DNA of 37,846 bases from Candidatus Omnitrophota bacterium (GCA_016206785.1 JACQQV010000034.1:1-37846); one strand, 5' to 3'; shown: positions 21,975-30,679, counted from the stretch's first letter. Program-made: numbers and translations. The notes: generated from the letters alone by a model not told the origin.

Positions 21975-23137
21975 AGAATGAGCATTGCGTCTCCATAACT
22001 GTAAAACCGATATCTTTGTCGAATCGCTTCCTCATAGGCCTTTCGGATAAGGTCGATTCCTGCAAAGGCAGAGACCAACATGAAAAGGGTCGATTTCGGC
22101 AGATGAAAATTCGTGAGAAGCGCATCGGTGCCGAGAAATTCATAGGGAGGATAGATAAAAAGATCTGTCCATCCCCTCATTGAACAGAATGGAGGTGGCG
22201 ACTGGTTGTGGTGAGAGGCATGTCGCGAGCCTGAGCGGGCACGGTCACCCCCGCCGAACAGGCGGGGAGGAGCGAAGGCGAGCGCCAAGCGCAGCGGCGC
22301 ACGCTGGGCGCCGCAAGCGGTGCCTCGAACCACACCAGGAGCCACGACCCCCTTGATGCTGGTCTCGAGCACGCGACAACTTGTTGTACCGACCGCGATG
22401 ATCCGACCCCCCTTTTTCTTTGTCTCATTCAAAATTCTCGCCGCTTTCGAGGAGAGTTCGAAATATTCCTCATGCATTTTGTGATCTTCGATCTCCTCAC
22501 TCCGGACCGGCTCAAACGTCCCATAACCGACATGAAGCGTTATGCCGCAAAGGCAAACCCCCTTTGCTTCGATTTTTCGAAGAAAGGGCTTCGTGAAATG
22601 GAGCCCGGCGGTCGGTGCGGCGACCGCTCCCTCCTTTCTGGCATACACCGTCTGGTAACGGTGGATGTCTTCCCTGTCCGGAAGCCGCCGGATATAAGGC
22701 GGCAGTGGCGGTGTCCCCTTCTGTCTGAGCCACTTCATTACATTTCCTTTTTGGAATCGAATCGTTTTCACGATTCCATTACCGCCGACGACTTCCGCTT
22801 CCCTATGCTGATCAAAAAGAATCCGACTTCCGATTTTCGATGCGGAAGGATTCAATAGGGCTTCATAGGTCGAGGGAGAAACACTTCGGAGAAGAAGGGC
22901 TTCTATCCTTCCCCCTGTCTCTTTTCTTCCAAAGAGTCTTGCCCGTCTTACTTTTGTGTCATTCAGGACGAGTGTATCCTGTTGATGGAGAAAGTGGAAG
23001 AGATCTCGAAAAGTTCGGTGCTCGATCTCTCCACTTTCTCGATGAAGAACAAGGAGACGGGACCGATCCCGCTGCTTAAGGGGATACTGAGCGATGAGTT
23101 CCTTCGGAAGGGTGTAATCAAATTCGGATAATTTCAC
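21971..23137 (-). CDS. queA: S-adenosylmethionine:tRNA ribosyltransferase-isomerase with in-frame insertion
   Basis: A 388-residue QueA; the family is usually about 340-350. The N-terminal region (FDYTLPKELIAQYPLKQRDR, LVLNDTKV), the central TAGLHFT and VGYGTFEPVR, and the C-terminal ALLTNFHLPKSTLFMLVSAFAG and YRFYSYGDAML are all normal. Between TTSCRVLETS and GWTDLFIYP, a gap of roughly 10-15 residues in homologues, about 50 extra residues appear, encoded by a GC-rich palindromic element. The frame stays open through it. QueA makes epoxyqueuosine from preQ1-tRNA, the step after Tgt. Start GTG 23137 overlaps spoIID (GTGA). Either the insert is tolerated as a loop or the enzyme is dead. Confidence 0.92.
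   Translation of the reverse strand: MKLSEFDYTLPKELIAQYPLKQRDRSRLLVLHRESGEIEHRTFRDLFHFLHQQDTLVLNDTKVRRARLFGRKETGGRIEALLLRSVSPSTYEALLNPSASKIGSRILFDQHREAEVVGGNGIVKTIRFQKGNVMKWLRQKGTPPLPPYIRRLPDREDIHRYQTVYARKEGAVAAPTAGLHFTKPFLRKIEAKGVCLCGITLHVGYGTFEPVRSEEIEDHKMHEEYFELSSKAARILNETKKKGGRIIAVGTTSCRVLETSIKGVVAPGVVRGTACGAQRAPLRLALAFAPPRLFGGGDRARSGSRHASHHNQSPPPFCSMRGWTDLFIYPPYEFLGTDALLTNFHLPKSTLFMLVSAFAGIDLIRKAYEEAIRQRYRFYSYGDAMLIL
22195..22345. repeat. GC-rich palindromic element inserted in frame in queA
   Basis: Imperfect terminal inverted repeats of about 25 nt (22195-22220 against 22321-22345, sharing CTGGT, GTGGT and GAGGCA in order) flank a very GC-rich core with its own short hairpin (CCCCGCC-GAACA-GGCGGGG, near 22248-22267). 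The base composition is clearly above that of flanking queA. It encodes no transposase and resembles a MITE or REP-like element. Exact ends and any target duplication are unclear by eye. Confidence 0.75.
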
Positions 23138-24318
23138 TTCTTATGCCATGGAATGTTTGGAAGGTCGCGAATTTCGCTTCCGGGATAATAGAAAGTAAGG
23201 ATCTCTTCAATGGAGAACCCCCTCTCGGCCATCTCATTTGCGCCCCATTGGCAAAGCCCTGCCCCATGTCCCCACCCAAATCCTTCAAAGGTGACTTTTC
23301 CCTCCCTCACCGTCAGATCAAATTTAACGCTCCGGAGATCCGTGGGGCTTATGGCCAGACGGAACGCCGTCGCAGGAATCTTAAGAACGGTGTCCTCACT
23401 CTCCACCACCATCGTCTTCACCCGCCCTGAAGCGGTCTTGTCTTCGGCGTGGAGGTTCACCACTTTTTTGACGGCATAGCCCGCCTTACGAAGCCGGTAG
23501 GCAATATCTTCCAGGGAAAATGACCGTTTCCAACGGTAAAAGGGAGAATGCCCACAGGTGGTACAGCGTACACCCCCATGGAGTGGAAAAAGACTTATTT
23601 TCCAGAGACCTGCCACAACGGCATCTTCGGTCTGCCCCCCACACGTCGAATGATAAAAGGTCGGAAAGAGTGTTCCCTGATAGGTGAGAATCTTTCCAGC
23701 CGTCCGATCCACGGCGCGCCGAGCCCGACGTTTTTCCTCCTCACGCCCCCCATAGACCTGCGAGAGGACGGTGGCCTTGACATCGTAATCCTCGTTTTGA
23801 TGTTCCACCTTTTTAAAAAGGGCGTACGTTCTTGCGAGGATCGCCTGAACCTCCAGCATCTCCTCTGACCAGTGGTGAGGCACTTCGTGCGGAAGGACGC
23901 CGTACAGATATTCTTCGATGTCTAAGTGATTGACAATGAGAAGGGTCGTATCGGCCTGCCGGAGGATGTCGACCCGGCCGCGAAACCGTCTCCCTCCAAG
24001 AGAAATAGCGGCCTCCCGTTTGGGAATGATGCGTACACCGTAAAGTTTCAAGGACTCTTCCCCTAATCGGATCCCCTCCGGTTCCGGGGTCAACACCGTT
24101 TCCAGGGATCGTCCTTCTTTGAGGAGAACTCCGGTATGAAGTTGGCGGATTTCGTAAGGACCGAGCACTTTGAGCGACACGCTTTTTTCTCCGTTCACCA
24201 CAGCGACACGAAGGGACCGGCTTTCGTCGAGGAGGGGATAATTCCCCATGGCCCAAAGAGGATTCGACCCCAATAACAAGAACGAAACCACCCATAAGGA
24301 AAGGTGTGGTAAGGTCAT
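23134..24318 (-). CDS. SpoIID/LytB-domain protein, probable peptidoglycan lytic enzyme
   Basis: A 394-residue protein with an N-terminal signal or anchor (LSLWVVSFLLLGSNPLWA). The SpoIID domain shows IEEYLYGVLPHEVP with the catalytic-type Glu, AILARTYAL, FYHSTCGGQTE, and the C-terminal GWGHGAGLCQWGANEMA. The family cleaves glycan strands stripped of stem peptides. No other sporulation gene is present, and SpoIID proteins are common in non-spore-formers, where they act in division or envelope remodelling. It overlaps DUF2905 and queA by 4 nt each. Confidence 0.9.
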   Translation of the reverse strand: MTLPHLSLWVVSFLLLGSNPLWAMGNYPLLDESRSLRVAVVNGEKSVSLKVLGPYEIRQLHTGVLLKEGRSLETVLTPEPEGIRLGEESLKLYGVRIIPKREAAISLGGRRFRGRVDILRQADTTLLIVNHLDIEEYLYGVLPHEVPHHWSEEMLEVQAILARTYALFKKVEHQNEDYDVKATVLSQVYGGREEEKRRARRAVDRTAGKILTYQGTLFPTFYHSTCGGQTEDAVVAGLWKISLFPLHGGVRCTTCGHSPFYRWKRSFSLEDIAYRLRKAGYAVKKVVNLHAEDKTASGRVKTMVVESEDTVLKIPATAFRLAISPTDLRSVKFDLTVREGKVTFEGFGWGHGAGLCQWGANEMAERGFSIEEILTFYYPGSEIRDLPNIPWHKK

Positions 24319-24539
24319 TTTTTCCCAAAAAGGGAAAAGAGGAGGGTGAGGAGTAAGCTGAGGAGAAGAGACGTGGCGAGGGGAAAATAGAAGTGAAAGT
24401 TCTTTTTTTGGACCACAATATCCCCCGGCAGGTGGCCCAACCAGGGAACTTTTCCAGTCAGAAGGAGAAAAGTTCCAATCAGGAGAGAAAAGATTCCGAA
24501 AAAAATGAGGATCTTTCCAAGTTCAGGAAGGGGATTCAT
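24315..24539 (-). CDS. DUF2905 family small membrane protein
   Basis: A 74-residue protein with two membrane helices (LIFFGIFSLLIGTFLLL and a C-terminal FPLATSLLLSLLLTLLF) and the motif WLGHLPGDIVVQKKNFHFYFP between them, which defines DUF2905. Function unknown. It sits between ruvB and spoIID with ATGA overlaps on both sides, the same neighbourhood as in many other genomes. Confidence 0.92.
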   Translation of the reverse strand: MNPLPELGKILIFFGIFSLLIGTFLLLTGKVPWLGHLPGDIVVQKKNFHFYFPLATSLLLSLLLTLLFSLFGKK

Positions 24540-25573
24540 GATTTTTGGAAAAGTTCTTTTTGAGGTTCTTTCGGATAGGCCTTTTGAAAATGCCCATACG
24601 CAAGGCGGGTCGCCTCGCGTCCCCGCGGTGTCCTCTTGAGATATCCGATCTTCAAAAGATACGGTTCCACCACATCCAGAAGAGTATCGGTCTCTTCATT
24701 CAACGTTGCAGAAAGGGATTCCAATCCTACAGGGCCTCCGTCGTAGAAATCGATAATCGCCCGAAGAACTCGTCGATCCACATCATCGAGTCCGACCTCA
24801 TCCACTCCCAGCGCAGAAAGCGCTTTTTCCGCCACTGACTGGGTAATCTTTCCCTTTTCTTTGACCTCGGCATAATCCCGAACCCGGCGGAGAAGCCGAT
24901 TGGCGACCCGCGGCGTCCCGCGGGACCGCCGCGCAATCTCATAAATTCCTCCTTCATCGGCAGTTAATTTTAGGATCTTGCAGGAGCGGCGGACGATCTG
25001 CGAAATTTCTTCCACTTCATAAAAATGAAGGTGGTGAAAGATCCCAAACCGCTCTCGGAGGGCGGTGGTAAGAAGTCCTGCTCGGGTCGTTGCCCCGATT
25101 AGTGTAAAGTGCTTCAGGTTAAATTTGATCGTTTTGGCATAAGGTCCTTTGTCAATCACAAAATCGATCTGAAAACTTTCCATGGCAGGATAGAGGAATT
25201 CTTCCACCACTTTCGGGAGGCGGTGAATCTCATCGATAAAGAAAATGTCCGCGGCTCCGAGGTTCGTCAAAATTCCGATGAGGTCCCCCGGCCGACTGAT
25301 CGCAGGTCCTGAGGTCGATGTAATCCGGCTTTCCGTCTCATGGGCGATAATGTGGGCAAGACTTGTTTTCCCCAATCCGGGCGGTCCGGAAAAAAGGATA
25401 TGCTCGACAGGCTCCTTCCGCTTCCGCGCCGCCTTGAGCGCGACCTGAAGATTCTCAATCACCTCTTTCTGGCCGATGAATTCTTCGATCTGACCGGGCC
25501 GAAGGGAGATATTGAGAATTTGGTCCTCTTCGGTGTCCTCACTGGAAAGAAGCGGTTTCTTTTCAGAGACCAT
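24536..25573 (-). CDS. ruvB: Holliday junction DNA helicase RuvB
   Basis: A 345-residue AAA motor. Seen are LRPGQIEEFIGQ, Walker A GPPGLGKTSLAH, Walker B DIFFIDEIHRL, LIGATTRAGLLTTALRERFG and the winged helix with KIGYLKRTPRGREAT. It drives branch migration with RuvA. TAATG overlap of 1 nt with ruvA. Confidence 0.97.
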   Translation of the reverse strand: MVSEKKPLLSSEDTEEDQILNISLRPGQIEEFIGQKEVIENLQVALKAARKRKEPVEHILFSGPPGLGKTSLAHIIAHETESRITSTSGPAISRPGDLIGILTNLGAADIFFIDEIHRLPKVVEEFLYPAMESFQIDFVIDKGPYAKTIKFNLKHFTLIGATTRAGLLTTALRERFGIFHHLHFYEVEEISQIVRRSCKILKLTADEGGIYEIARRSRGTPRVANRLLRRVRDYAEVKEKGKITQSVAEKALSALGVDEVGLDDVDRRVLRAIIDFYDGGPVGLESLSATLNEETDTLLDVVEPYLLKIGYLKRTPRGREATRLAYGHFQKAYPKEPQKELFQKS

Positions 25574-26211
25574 TATTTTTTCCCCACAGTTCGCTGTCGG
25601 TACACTTCATTGAGCAGATCCTCTGCGCTCTTCGGCTTCGGCTGTCTCGCCAGGGCCTCTTGGATCATCGCCATCGCTTCCTGACGTTTGTATTGAAGTT
25701 GAAGAAGAACCTCCAACGCCTCCGAGGAAACGTCTCCGTCCAAAGACCTCACCCCTTGAGGCATCTCCTGATCTTGAATGAGACCAAACTTCCCAACTTT
25801 CCCTTGAAGTTTTGCGATAATCTCTTTTGCCCTCTGGATTCCGATGCCTGGAAGAGACTCCAAAACGGACTGGTCTCCTTCATCAATCGCACGCGCAATG
25901 ATGGAGATGGGAAGACTCAACGCCCTGCAGGCCGCTCTGGGGCCGACGCCTGAAACGGTGATGAACTTCTCGAAGAATTCACGCTCGATCTCTTTGAGGA
26001 AACCGATAAGAACCGGAATGCCGCGGGAAGGTTCTACCTGCAAATAATGATAAGTGATCAGTTCAATCGCATCGCCTTCTTTCAGAGGGTCCTGTTCGAT
26101 GGCCTTCATCACCGCAACCGGCACGAGAATCTCGTACACGAGTCCCTGAACATCGATGAAGAGACGATCTTCCTTTTTCCGCTTTAGTTTTCCGCAGACG
26201 TGGGAGATCAT
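25573..26211 (-). CDS. ruvA: Holliday junction DNA-binding protein RuvA
   Basis: A 212-residue RuvA. The OB domain begins MISHVCGKL; two helix-hairpin-helix motifs follow (TVSGVGPRAACRAL and LPGIGIQRAKEIIAKL), and a C-terminal three-helix domain (SEALEVLLQLQYKRQEAM) contacts RuvB. It is slightly longer than the common 190-200. ATGA overlap with ruvC. Confidence 0.97.
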   Translation of the reverse strand: MISHVCGKLKRKKEDRLFIDVQGLVYEILVPVAVMKAIEQDPLKEGDAIELITYHYLQVEPSRGIPVLIGFLKEIEREFFEKFITVSGVGPRAACRALSLPISIIARAIDEGDQSVLESLPGIGIQRAKEIIAKLQGKVGKFGLIQDQEMPQGVRSLDGDVSSEALEVLLQLQYKRQEAMAMIQEALARQPKPKSAEDLLNEVYRQRTVGKK

Positions 26212-26690
26212 GGGAGTCTATTTCCTAAATAGACGTAGCTCATCGCCAGGGCGAGGGCATCAAAGACGTCGGTAGGACAAGAAGTTTCTTTGAGACGGAG
26301 CAACATCTTCACCATCTCCTGCATCTGCCCTTTTGTTGCATTTCCATTTCCCGTGATCGCCTTTTTCACCCGCTTTGCTGGGAAATCGACCACGGGTAAT
26401 TTCTTCTCGGAACAGGCGGAAAGCAACACCCCGCGGGCATGACCCATCAGGATTGCGGTGCGAGGATGCTGGGCGTGCGAGTAGAGTTCTTCGACAATCA
26501 CAATTTCAGGCTGGCAGTTTTCAAGGACCTGACGGAGTCCCCGACGGAGCCTTTCAAGTCTTTCTGCAAGGGGTTTGTTTCTCGGAGTGGAAACGACCCC
26601 GGCTTCAATCAGTCGAAACGATTTCCCTTCCGTCTGAATCGCCCCGTATCCGGTACTCTGGATGCCCGGATCGACTCCTAAAATCCTCAA
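26208..26690 (-). CDS. ruvC: Crossover junction endodeoxyribonuclease RuvC
   Basis: A 160-residue resolvase. Acidic catalytic residues are seen in ILGVDPG (Asp7), IVIVEELY (Glu) and CPTDVFDALALA (Asp pair). It cuts Holliday junctions symmetrically. The start is TTG 26690 with AAAGG upstream; no ATG is available before the conserved DPG. It follows yebC by 15 nt. Confidence 0.96.
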   Translation of the reverse strand: MRILGVDPGIQSTGYGAIQTEGKSFRLIEAGVVSTPRNKPLAERLERLRRGLRQVLENCQPEIVIVEELYSHAQHPRTAILMGHARGVLLSACSEKKLPVVDFPAKRVKKAITGNGNATKGQMQEMVKMLLRLKETSCPTDVFDALALAMSYVYLGNRLP

Positions 26691-26705
26691 CAGAGTACCT
26701 TTATC

Positions 26706-27461
26706 CTAACCCTCCTTAGAGGAAGCCTGTAAAATTTCATCAGGGATGTCAAAATTCGCATAGACGTTTTGGACGTCGTCATGGTCTTCCAAAAGTTCGA
26801 CAAGTTGCAGGACCTGCCTGGCCGTTTCCCCTTCTAACTTGACAGAACTTGTCGGTATTTTGGTGATCGCCGCCGTCTGAATTTTTACCTTATTCTGCTC
26901 GAGGGCTTTTTTGACCGCTTCGAATTCTTTAGGGTCGCAGGTGACTTCATAAACGCCCTCTTCCGTCTTCATGTCCTCCGCCCCGTTTTCCAGTACAATA
27001 CCCATCAGTTTTTCTTCGTCGATGCCGCTCCGTTCTACAAGAAAATACCCTTTCATCTTAAAGATCCAGCTCACCGACCCGGAACCTGCCATGCTCCCAC
27101 CCTTCTTGGAAAAAATATTTCTCACTTCCGACGATGCCCTGTTCTTGTTGTCGGTTAAAGCCTCCACCAGGATCGCGACTCCACCGGGACCGTATCCCTC
27201 GTAGAGCACCTGCTCGTAGGAAACCCCTGGGAGTTCACCCGTTCCCTTCTTGATGGCACGATCAACATTCTCACCCGGCATATTCGCCTCGCGCGCCCGC
27301 TCAAGGGCAAGACGCAATTTCGGATTGTTCTCCGGGTGACCGCCTCCTTCACGTGCCGCGACCGTGATCTCCCGGATGAGTTTCGTAAAAATCTTTCCCT
27401 TCTTGGCATCGGCCGCCGCCTTCTTATGTTTTGTGGTGGCCCACTTAGAGTGACCTGACAT
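26706..27461 (-). CDS. yebC: YebC/PmpR family protein
   Basis: A 251-residue protein opening MSGHSKWATTKHKKAAADAKK, with YEGYGPGGVAILVEALTDN in the middle; this is the complete YebC fold. Members are DNA-binding regulators or, in recent work, ribosome-associated factors that help at polyproline stalls. ATG 27461 is chosen on the family N-terminus; an upstream start at 27497 would fall in the repeat region. yebC-ruvCAB is a conserved order. Confidence 0.95.
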   Translation of the reverse strand: MSGHSKWATTKHKKAAADAKKGKIFTKLIREITVAAREGGGHPENNPKLRLALERAREANMPGENVDRAIKKGTGELPGVSYEQVLYEGYGPGGVAILVEALTDNKNRASSEVRNIFSKKGGSMAGSGSVSWIFKMKGYFLVERSGIDEEKLMGIVLENGAEDMKTEEGVYEVTCDPKEFEAVKKALEQNKVKIQTAAITKIPTSSVKLEGETARQVLQLVELLEDHDDVQNVYANFDIPDEILQASSKEG

Positions 27462-27481
27462 ATGAGAGTTAATCCTTATCA

Positions 27482-27613
27482 AATCACCAATAACCAAATT
27501 CCAAGCTCCAAATAAATTCCAATCACCAATGACTGAATAACCAAACCCCCGTTGGGTGATTGGTTATTGGGTATCGGTGATTATTTGGTTATTGGAATTT
27601 GGTGTTTGGTTAT
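27482..27613. repeat. Palindromic CCAATAACC-type repeat upstream of yebC
   Basis: An AT-rich imperfect palindrome fills almost the whole gap between the EF-G-like gene and yebC. AATAACCAAATTCCAA on the left pairs with TTGGAATTTGGTGTTTGGTTATT-like sequence on the right, with internal repeats of CCAAT and AACCAA. It has no coding sign. It resembles the element near 12.6 kb in style but not in sequence. Confidence 0.75.
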
Positions 27614-27615
27614 TC

Positions 27616-29640
27616 CTATTCTACCGCCTCCCTCACCGGGACCTTCGCATGCTGTATAATCTCCTGACTAAATCGTTGAGGAACAATTTCATAATGAGAA
27701 AATTTCATCGTGTAAGAACCCCGCCCGCCGGTAAGGCTCTTCAGGTCCGGGGCATACTTCAATATCTCTGCAAGGGGAACCTTTGCATGGAGAACTTCCG
27801 TTTTTGTCTTCATGTCCATTCCAAGCACCTTTCCCCGTCGGCTGTTCAAATCTCCTGTGACAGCACCCATATACTCTTCCGGAATGGAGACCTCCACATC
27901 CATGATCGGTTCAAGAAGAACGGGAGATGCTTCCAGCACCGCTTTGCGCAGCGCCATCGCTCCCGCAATCTGAAAGGCAAGGTCCGAAGAATCGACCGGA
28001 TGAAAAGAGCCGTCGTCTACAGTCACCTTGATATCGACAAGGGGATAGCCTGCCAAAACCCCCTCACCCATCGCCTGTCGGACCCCCTTTTCCACAGAGG
28101 GAATATAGTTTCGAGGAATCGCCCCTCCCACAACCTTGTCTACAAATTCGAAATTGGCGCCGCGCGTAAGGGGTTCGACCTGAATCCAGCAATCCCCATA
28201 CTGACCATGTCCGCCGGACTGCTTTTTGTATTTTCCCTGCACCCGCACCTTTCTGGTGATGGTCTCTTTATAAGCAACCTTTGGCGTTCCGACCTCCACC
28301 CCCACCCCAAAACGGCTCTGAAGCCGACCGACCATCACGGTCAAATGCAAATCCCCCATTCCCGAAAGAATCAGTTCCTTGGTCTGGGCATCGCGCGTCA
28401 TCCGAAAAGAAAGATCCTCTGCCGTCAGTTTTGAAAGGGCATCTGAAATCTTGTCCTCGTCGGTCCTGGTCTTCGGTTTCACAGAAACCGAAATCGCCGG
28501 TTCCGGAAATGGGATTGTTTCAAAGAGAATCGGATGCTTTTCATCCGCAAGCGAATCTCCCGTGCGGGTCTCTTTTAATTTTGCGACGCCGACGATCTCT
28601 CCCGCCTCCGCCTTCTCCTGAACCGTCTGGGACTTTCCCTGGAGGAGAAAGATCTTTCCGATCCTCTCTCTCGTCTGTCGCGTCACATTGTAAAAGGTGG
28701 CCTCCGGAAGGAGTGTCCCTGAAAAGATTCGAAAGATCGTGAGCTGCCCAAGATAAGGATCCGAAATCGTTTTAAAGACCTGGGCGCTGAAAGGCTCCTT
28801 GGGATCCGCCTTCCGTTCCTGGTCCTCTCCGGAGGCAGGATCCTTTCCTTTGATCGCCCCCCGTTCTGAGGGAGAGGGAAGATAGGCGACGATCGAGCGC
28901 AGGAGCATTTTGACAGCATCTCCCTTGGTCGAAGAACCACATAAAATGGGGGTGAGTTTGCTCGACATCACGCCAGAGCGCAAACCCTTCTGAATGTCGG
29001 CGACGTCCAAAGTTCCCTTTTCGAGATATTTTTCAAGAAGCGCATCGTCCTGTTCTGCGATGCCTTCGACCAGTTTATCCCGGACACCTTGGGCCCCTTC
29101 GGAAACCGTTGTCCCTTCGACCAGATCCGCGACCGCCCCAAATGAAGCACCCTCTCCTTCTGGAAATTGGATCGGAACGCAATTTCTCCCCAGCTGTTCC
29201 TGGATGGCGGCGAGGGTTTTGGCAAAACTGGCGTTCTCTTTGTCGAGTTTATTGATGAAAAGGAGGTGCGGGATCTTTCGCGATTCCAAAAGTTCCCAGA
29301 CCCTTTCCGTGCCGACCTCTACACCCGTCCCTCCGTCGAGTACCACAATCGCTCCATCAATGGCATAGAGAGGGGCGATCGTCTCGCTGATAAAATCGGC
29401 ATACCCAGGGGTGTCGATGAGGTTGATCTGGCATCCCTCCCAATGACAGTGAAGGATACTTGCATTGATCGAGATCTTACGCTCGATTTCGTCGCTACTA
29501 TAATCGCTTAAAGTGGTCCCTTCGGGAACAGAACCGAGCTTTTTTGTGACACCCGTATGGAAAAGGAGGGCTTCTGAAAGCGAGGTCTTCCCTGCTCCTG
29601 AATGGCTCAGAAGGGCGATATTTCGGATCTGCTTGGCCAT
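27616..29640 (-). CDS. Elongation factor G-like translational GTPase (EF-G type II)
   Basis: A 674-residue GTPase with the five EF-G domains. G1 is SHSGAGKT (residues 12-19), G3 is DTPGYADF, G4 is NKLDKE. The domain IV/V region (VDIKVTVDDGSFHPVDSSDLAF, EPIMDVEVSIPEEYMGAV, SLTGGRGSYTM) is intact. The G1 motif and the loss of the RGITI effector sequence place it with EF-G-like paralogues rather than the main FusA, which is normally in the str operon and not here. Role unknown; some act in ribosome recycling or under stress. It has its own promoter at 29663-29691. The ribosome site is weak (AAGG far upstream). Confidence 0.88.
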   Translation of the reverse strand: MAKQIRNIALLSHSGAGKTSLSEALLFHTGVTKKLGSVPEGTTLSDYSSDEIERKISINASILHCHWEGCQINLIDTPGYADFISETIAPLYAIDGAIVVLDGGTGVEVGTERVWELLESRKIPHLLFINKLDKENASFAKTLAAIQEQLGRNCVPIQFPEGEGASFGAVADLVEGTTVSEGAQGVRDKLVEGIAEQDDALLEKYLEKGTLDVADIQKGLRSGVMSSKLTPILCGSSTKGDAVKMLLRSIVAYLPSPSERGAIKGKDPASGEDQERKADPKEPFSAQVFKTISDPYLGQLTIFRIFSGTLLPEATFYNVTRQTRERIGKIFLLQGKSQTVQEKAEAGEIVGVAKLKETRTGDSLADEKHPILFETIPFPEPAISVSVKPKTRTDEDKISDALSKLTAEDLSFRMTRDAQTKELILSGMGDLHLTVMVGRLQSRFGVGVEVGTPKVAYKETITRKVRVQGKYKKQSGGHGQYGDCWIQVEPLTRGANFEFVDKVVGGAIPRNYIPSVEKGVRQAMGEGVLAGYPLVDIKVTVDDGSFHPVDSSDLAFQIAGAMALRKAVLEASPVLLEPIMDVEVSIPEEYMGAVTGDLNSRRGKVLGMDMKTKTEVLHAKVPLAEILKYAPDLKSLTGGRGSYTMKFSHYEIVPQRFSQEIIQHAKVPVREAVE

Positions 29641-29662
29641 AGATGGCTTAGACCTTCTTTAT

Positions 29663-29691
29663 ACTATAAAGGATTTTGGGTTTTCTGTCAA
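29663..29691 (-). promoter_or_regulatory. Consensus promoter of the EF-G-like gene
   Basis: TTGACA (29686-29691), 17 nt, TATAGT (29663-29668) on the minus strand; 11 of 12 bases match. Start of transcription near 29656, about 16 nt before the ATG. Confidence 0.75.
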
Positions 29692-29710
29692 ATGAAGCCC
29701 GAATGTCTCT

Positions 29711-30679
29711 TTAGTTAGGGCGCGATGCCTCTTGGATTAAAAGGTGGGTCACTTCATCCACGAGGGACTCAAGATAGGCGTTGGAATTTTGGGAAGGAAA
29801 GGGGGTCACATCCTTCTCGGCGAACCGGTGCACCGGTGCTTCACAGAAAAGATACCCCACCCCACGCATCCGGACGAATTTCATCTTTCTCTCTTTGAGT
29901 TCTCCCACATGGTAAGCAATTTCATCCACTTCCAAGGAAGGGAGAAAGTGGGAGATCAAAGAAAGTTGTCTTTCCGTCAAGGGGGCGGCAAAGATGTGGT
30001 GAGACTCCATCAAACGGTGAAAGGCGTTCATCGGAAGAGTGTTGACATCATACGCACAGAGCGCCTGCATCGCCATATTCCCGAGCAGGCCATGCATTTT
30101 CTCTTCGTAGCCAAGGAGCTCTTCGAGACTCTCCCCTTTGACCCTTTGAAAAAGGGAACCTCCGTCCCCAATCACCCGCAAACCCGCATATCCCTCTTGG
30201 ATCGCCTGGGCCATCGTTTCTTCATACTTCTTTTGGGAAGAGACCGCATCAAATTTTCCGCCGGCCAAATACCAATCGGTGCTCGGTAGCACATCGACCT
30301 TTCCCGGCGGAATCCCGCCGCTATTCAAATAGATGCGGACCTGACTTGGGAAATCATCCATCGAAAGATAAAGGCACTTTTCATTCTTTGCAATCCCATC
30401 CAAAAGGAAGGGGATAAAGACTTGCATTTTACTAAAGGTGTCTCGATAGAAAAAGAGGAAGTGATTGAGGTGGGTCTCCGGAAGAAGCACAGGACCGCTC
30501 CCCAAAAAAACTTTCTTTTCTAAAGCGGCGATATCCTTTGCCACGAGTTCCGGATAGATGTGACAACTTTTATGTTGCCCCCCTCCCCCGCAGTAGTAAT
30601 ACGCCTTGTCTCGATTCTCATCCGTGAGGTGGGTCACATAACACTTATCGTAACCTGCGTTACTGTAAGGACATACCAT
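29711..30679 (-). CDS. MEDS-domain sensory protein with N-terminal cysteine cluster
   Basis: A 322-residue soluble protein. Residues about 65-240 match the MEDS (DcmR-type sensory) fold: HFLFFYRDTFSKMQVFIPFL, NEKCLYLSMDDFPSQVRIYL, GLRVIGDGGSLF and a late YDVNTLPM segment, in the order known from MEDS proteins. Before it lies a cysteine cluster, Cys3, Cys13, Cys30 and Cys39 (CPYSNAGYDKC...YYCGGGGQHKSC), which could bind zinc or an iron-sulfur cluster. After it is a region (LTERQLSLISHFLP) with no kinase or DNA-binding domain I can name. The MEDS domain is linked to one-carbon and signalling proteins; the ligand is unknown. It stands alone behind a near-perfect promoter. Confidence 0.72.
   Translation of the reverse strand: MVCPYSNAGYDKCYVTHLTDENRDKAYYYCGGGGQHKSCHIYPELVAKDIAALEKKVFLGSGPVLLPETHLNHFLFFYRDTFSKMQVFIPFLLDGIAKNEKCLYLSMDDFPSQVRIYLNSGGIPPGKVDVLPSTDWYLAGGKFDAVSSQKKYEETMAQAIQEGYAGLRVIGDGGSLFQRVKGESLEELLGYEEKMHGLLGNMAMQALCAYDVNTLPMNAFHRLMESHHIFAAPLTERQLSLISHFLPSLEVDEIAYHVGELKERKMKFVRMRGVGYLFCEAPVHRFAEKDVTPFPSQNSNAYLESLVDEVTHLLIQEASRPN

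Noticed and set aside
23134-24318. SpoIID protein as evidence of sporulation
   Set aside because: SpoIID-domain proteins are widespread in non-sporulating bacteria and no other sporulation gene is present.
27616-29640. Calling the EF-G-like gene the main fusA
   Set aside because: It is not next to rpsL, rpsG or tuf, and its G1 and effector sequences are those of EF-G-like paralogues.
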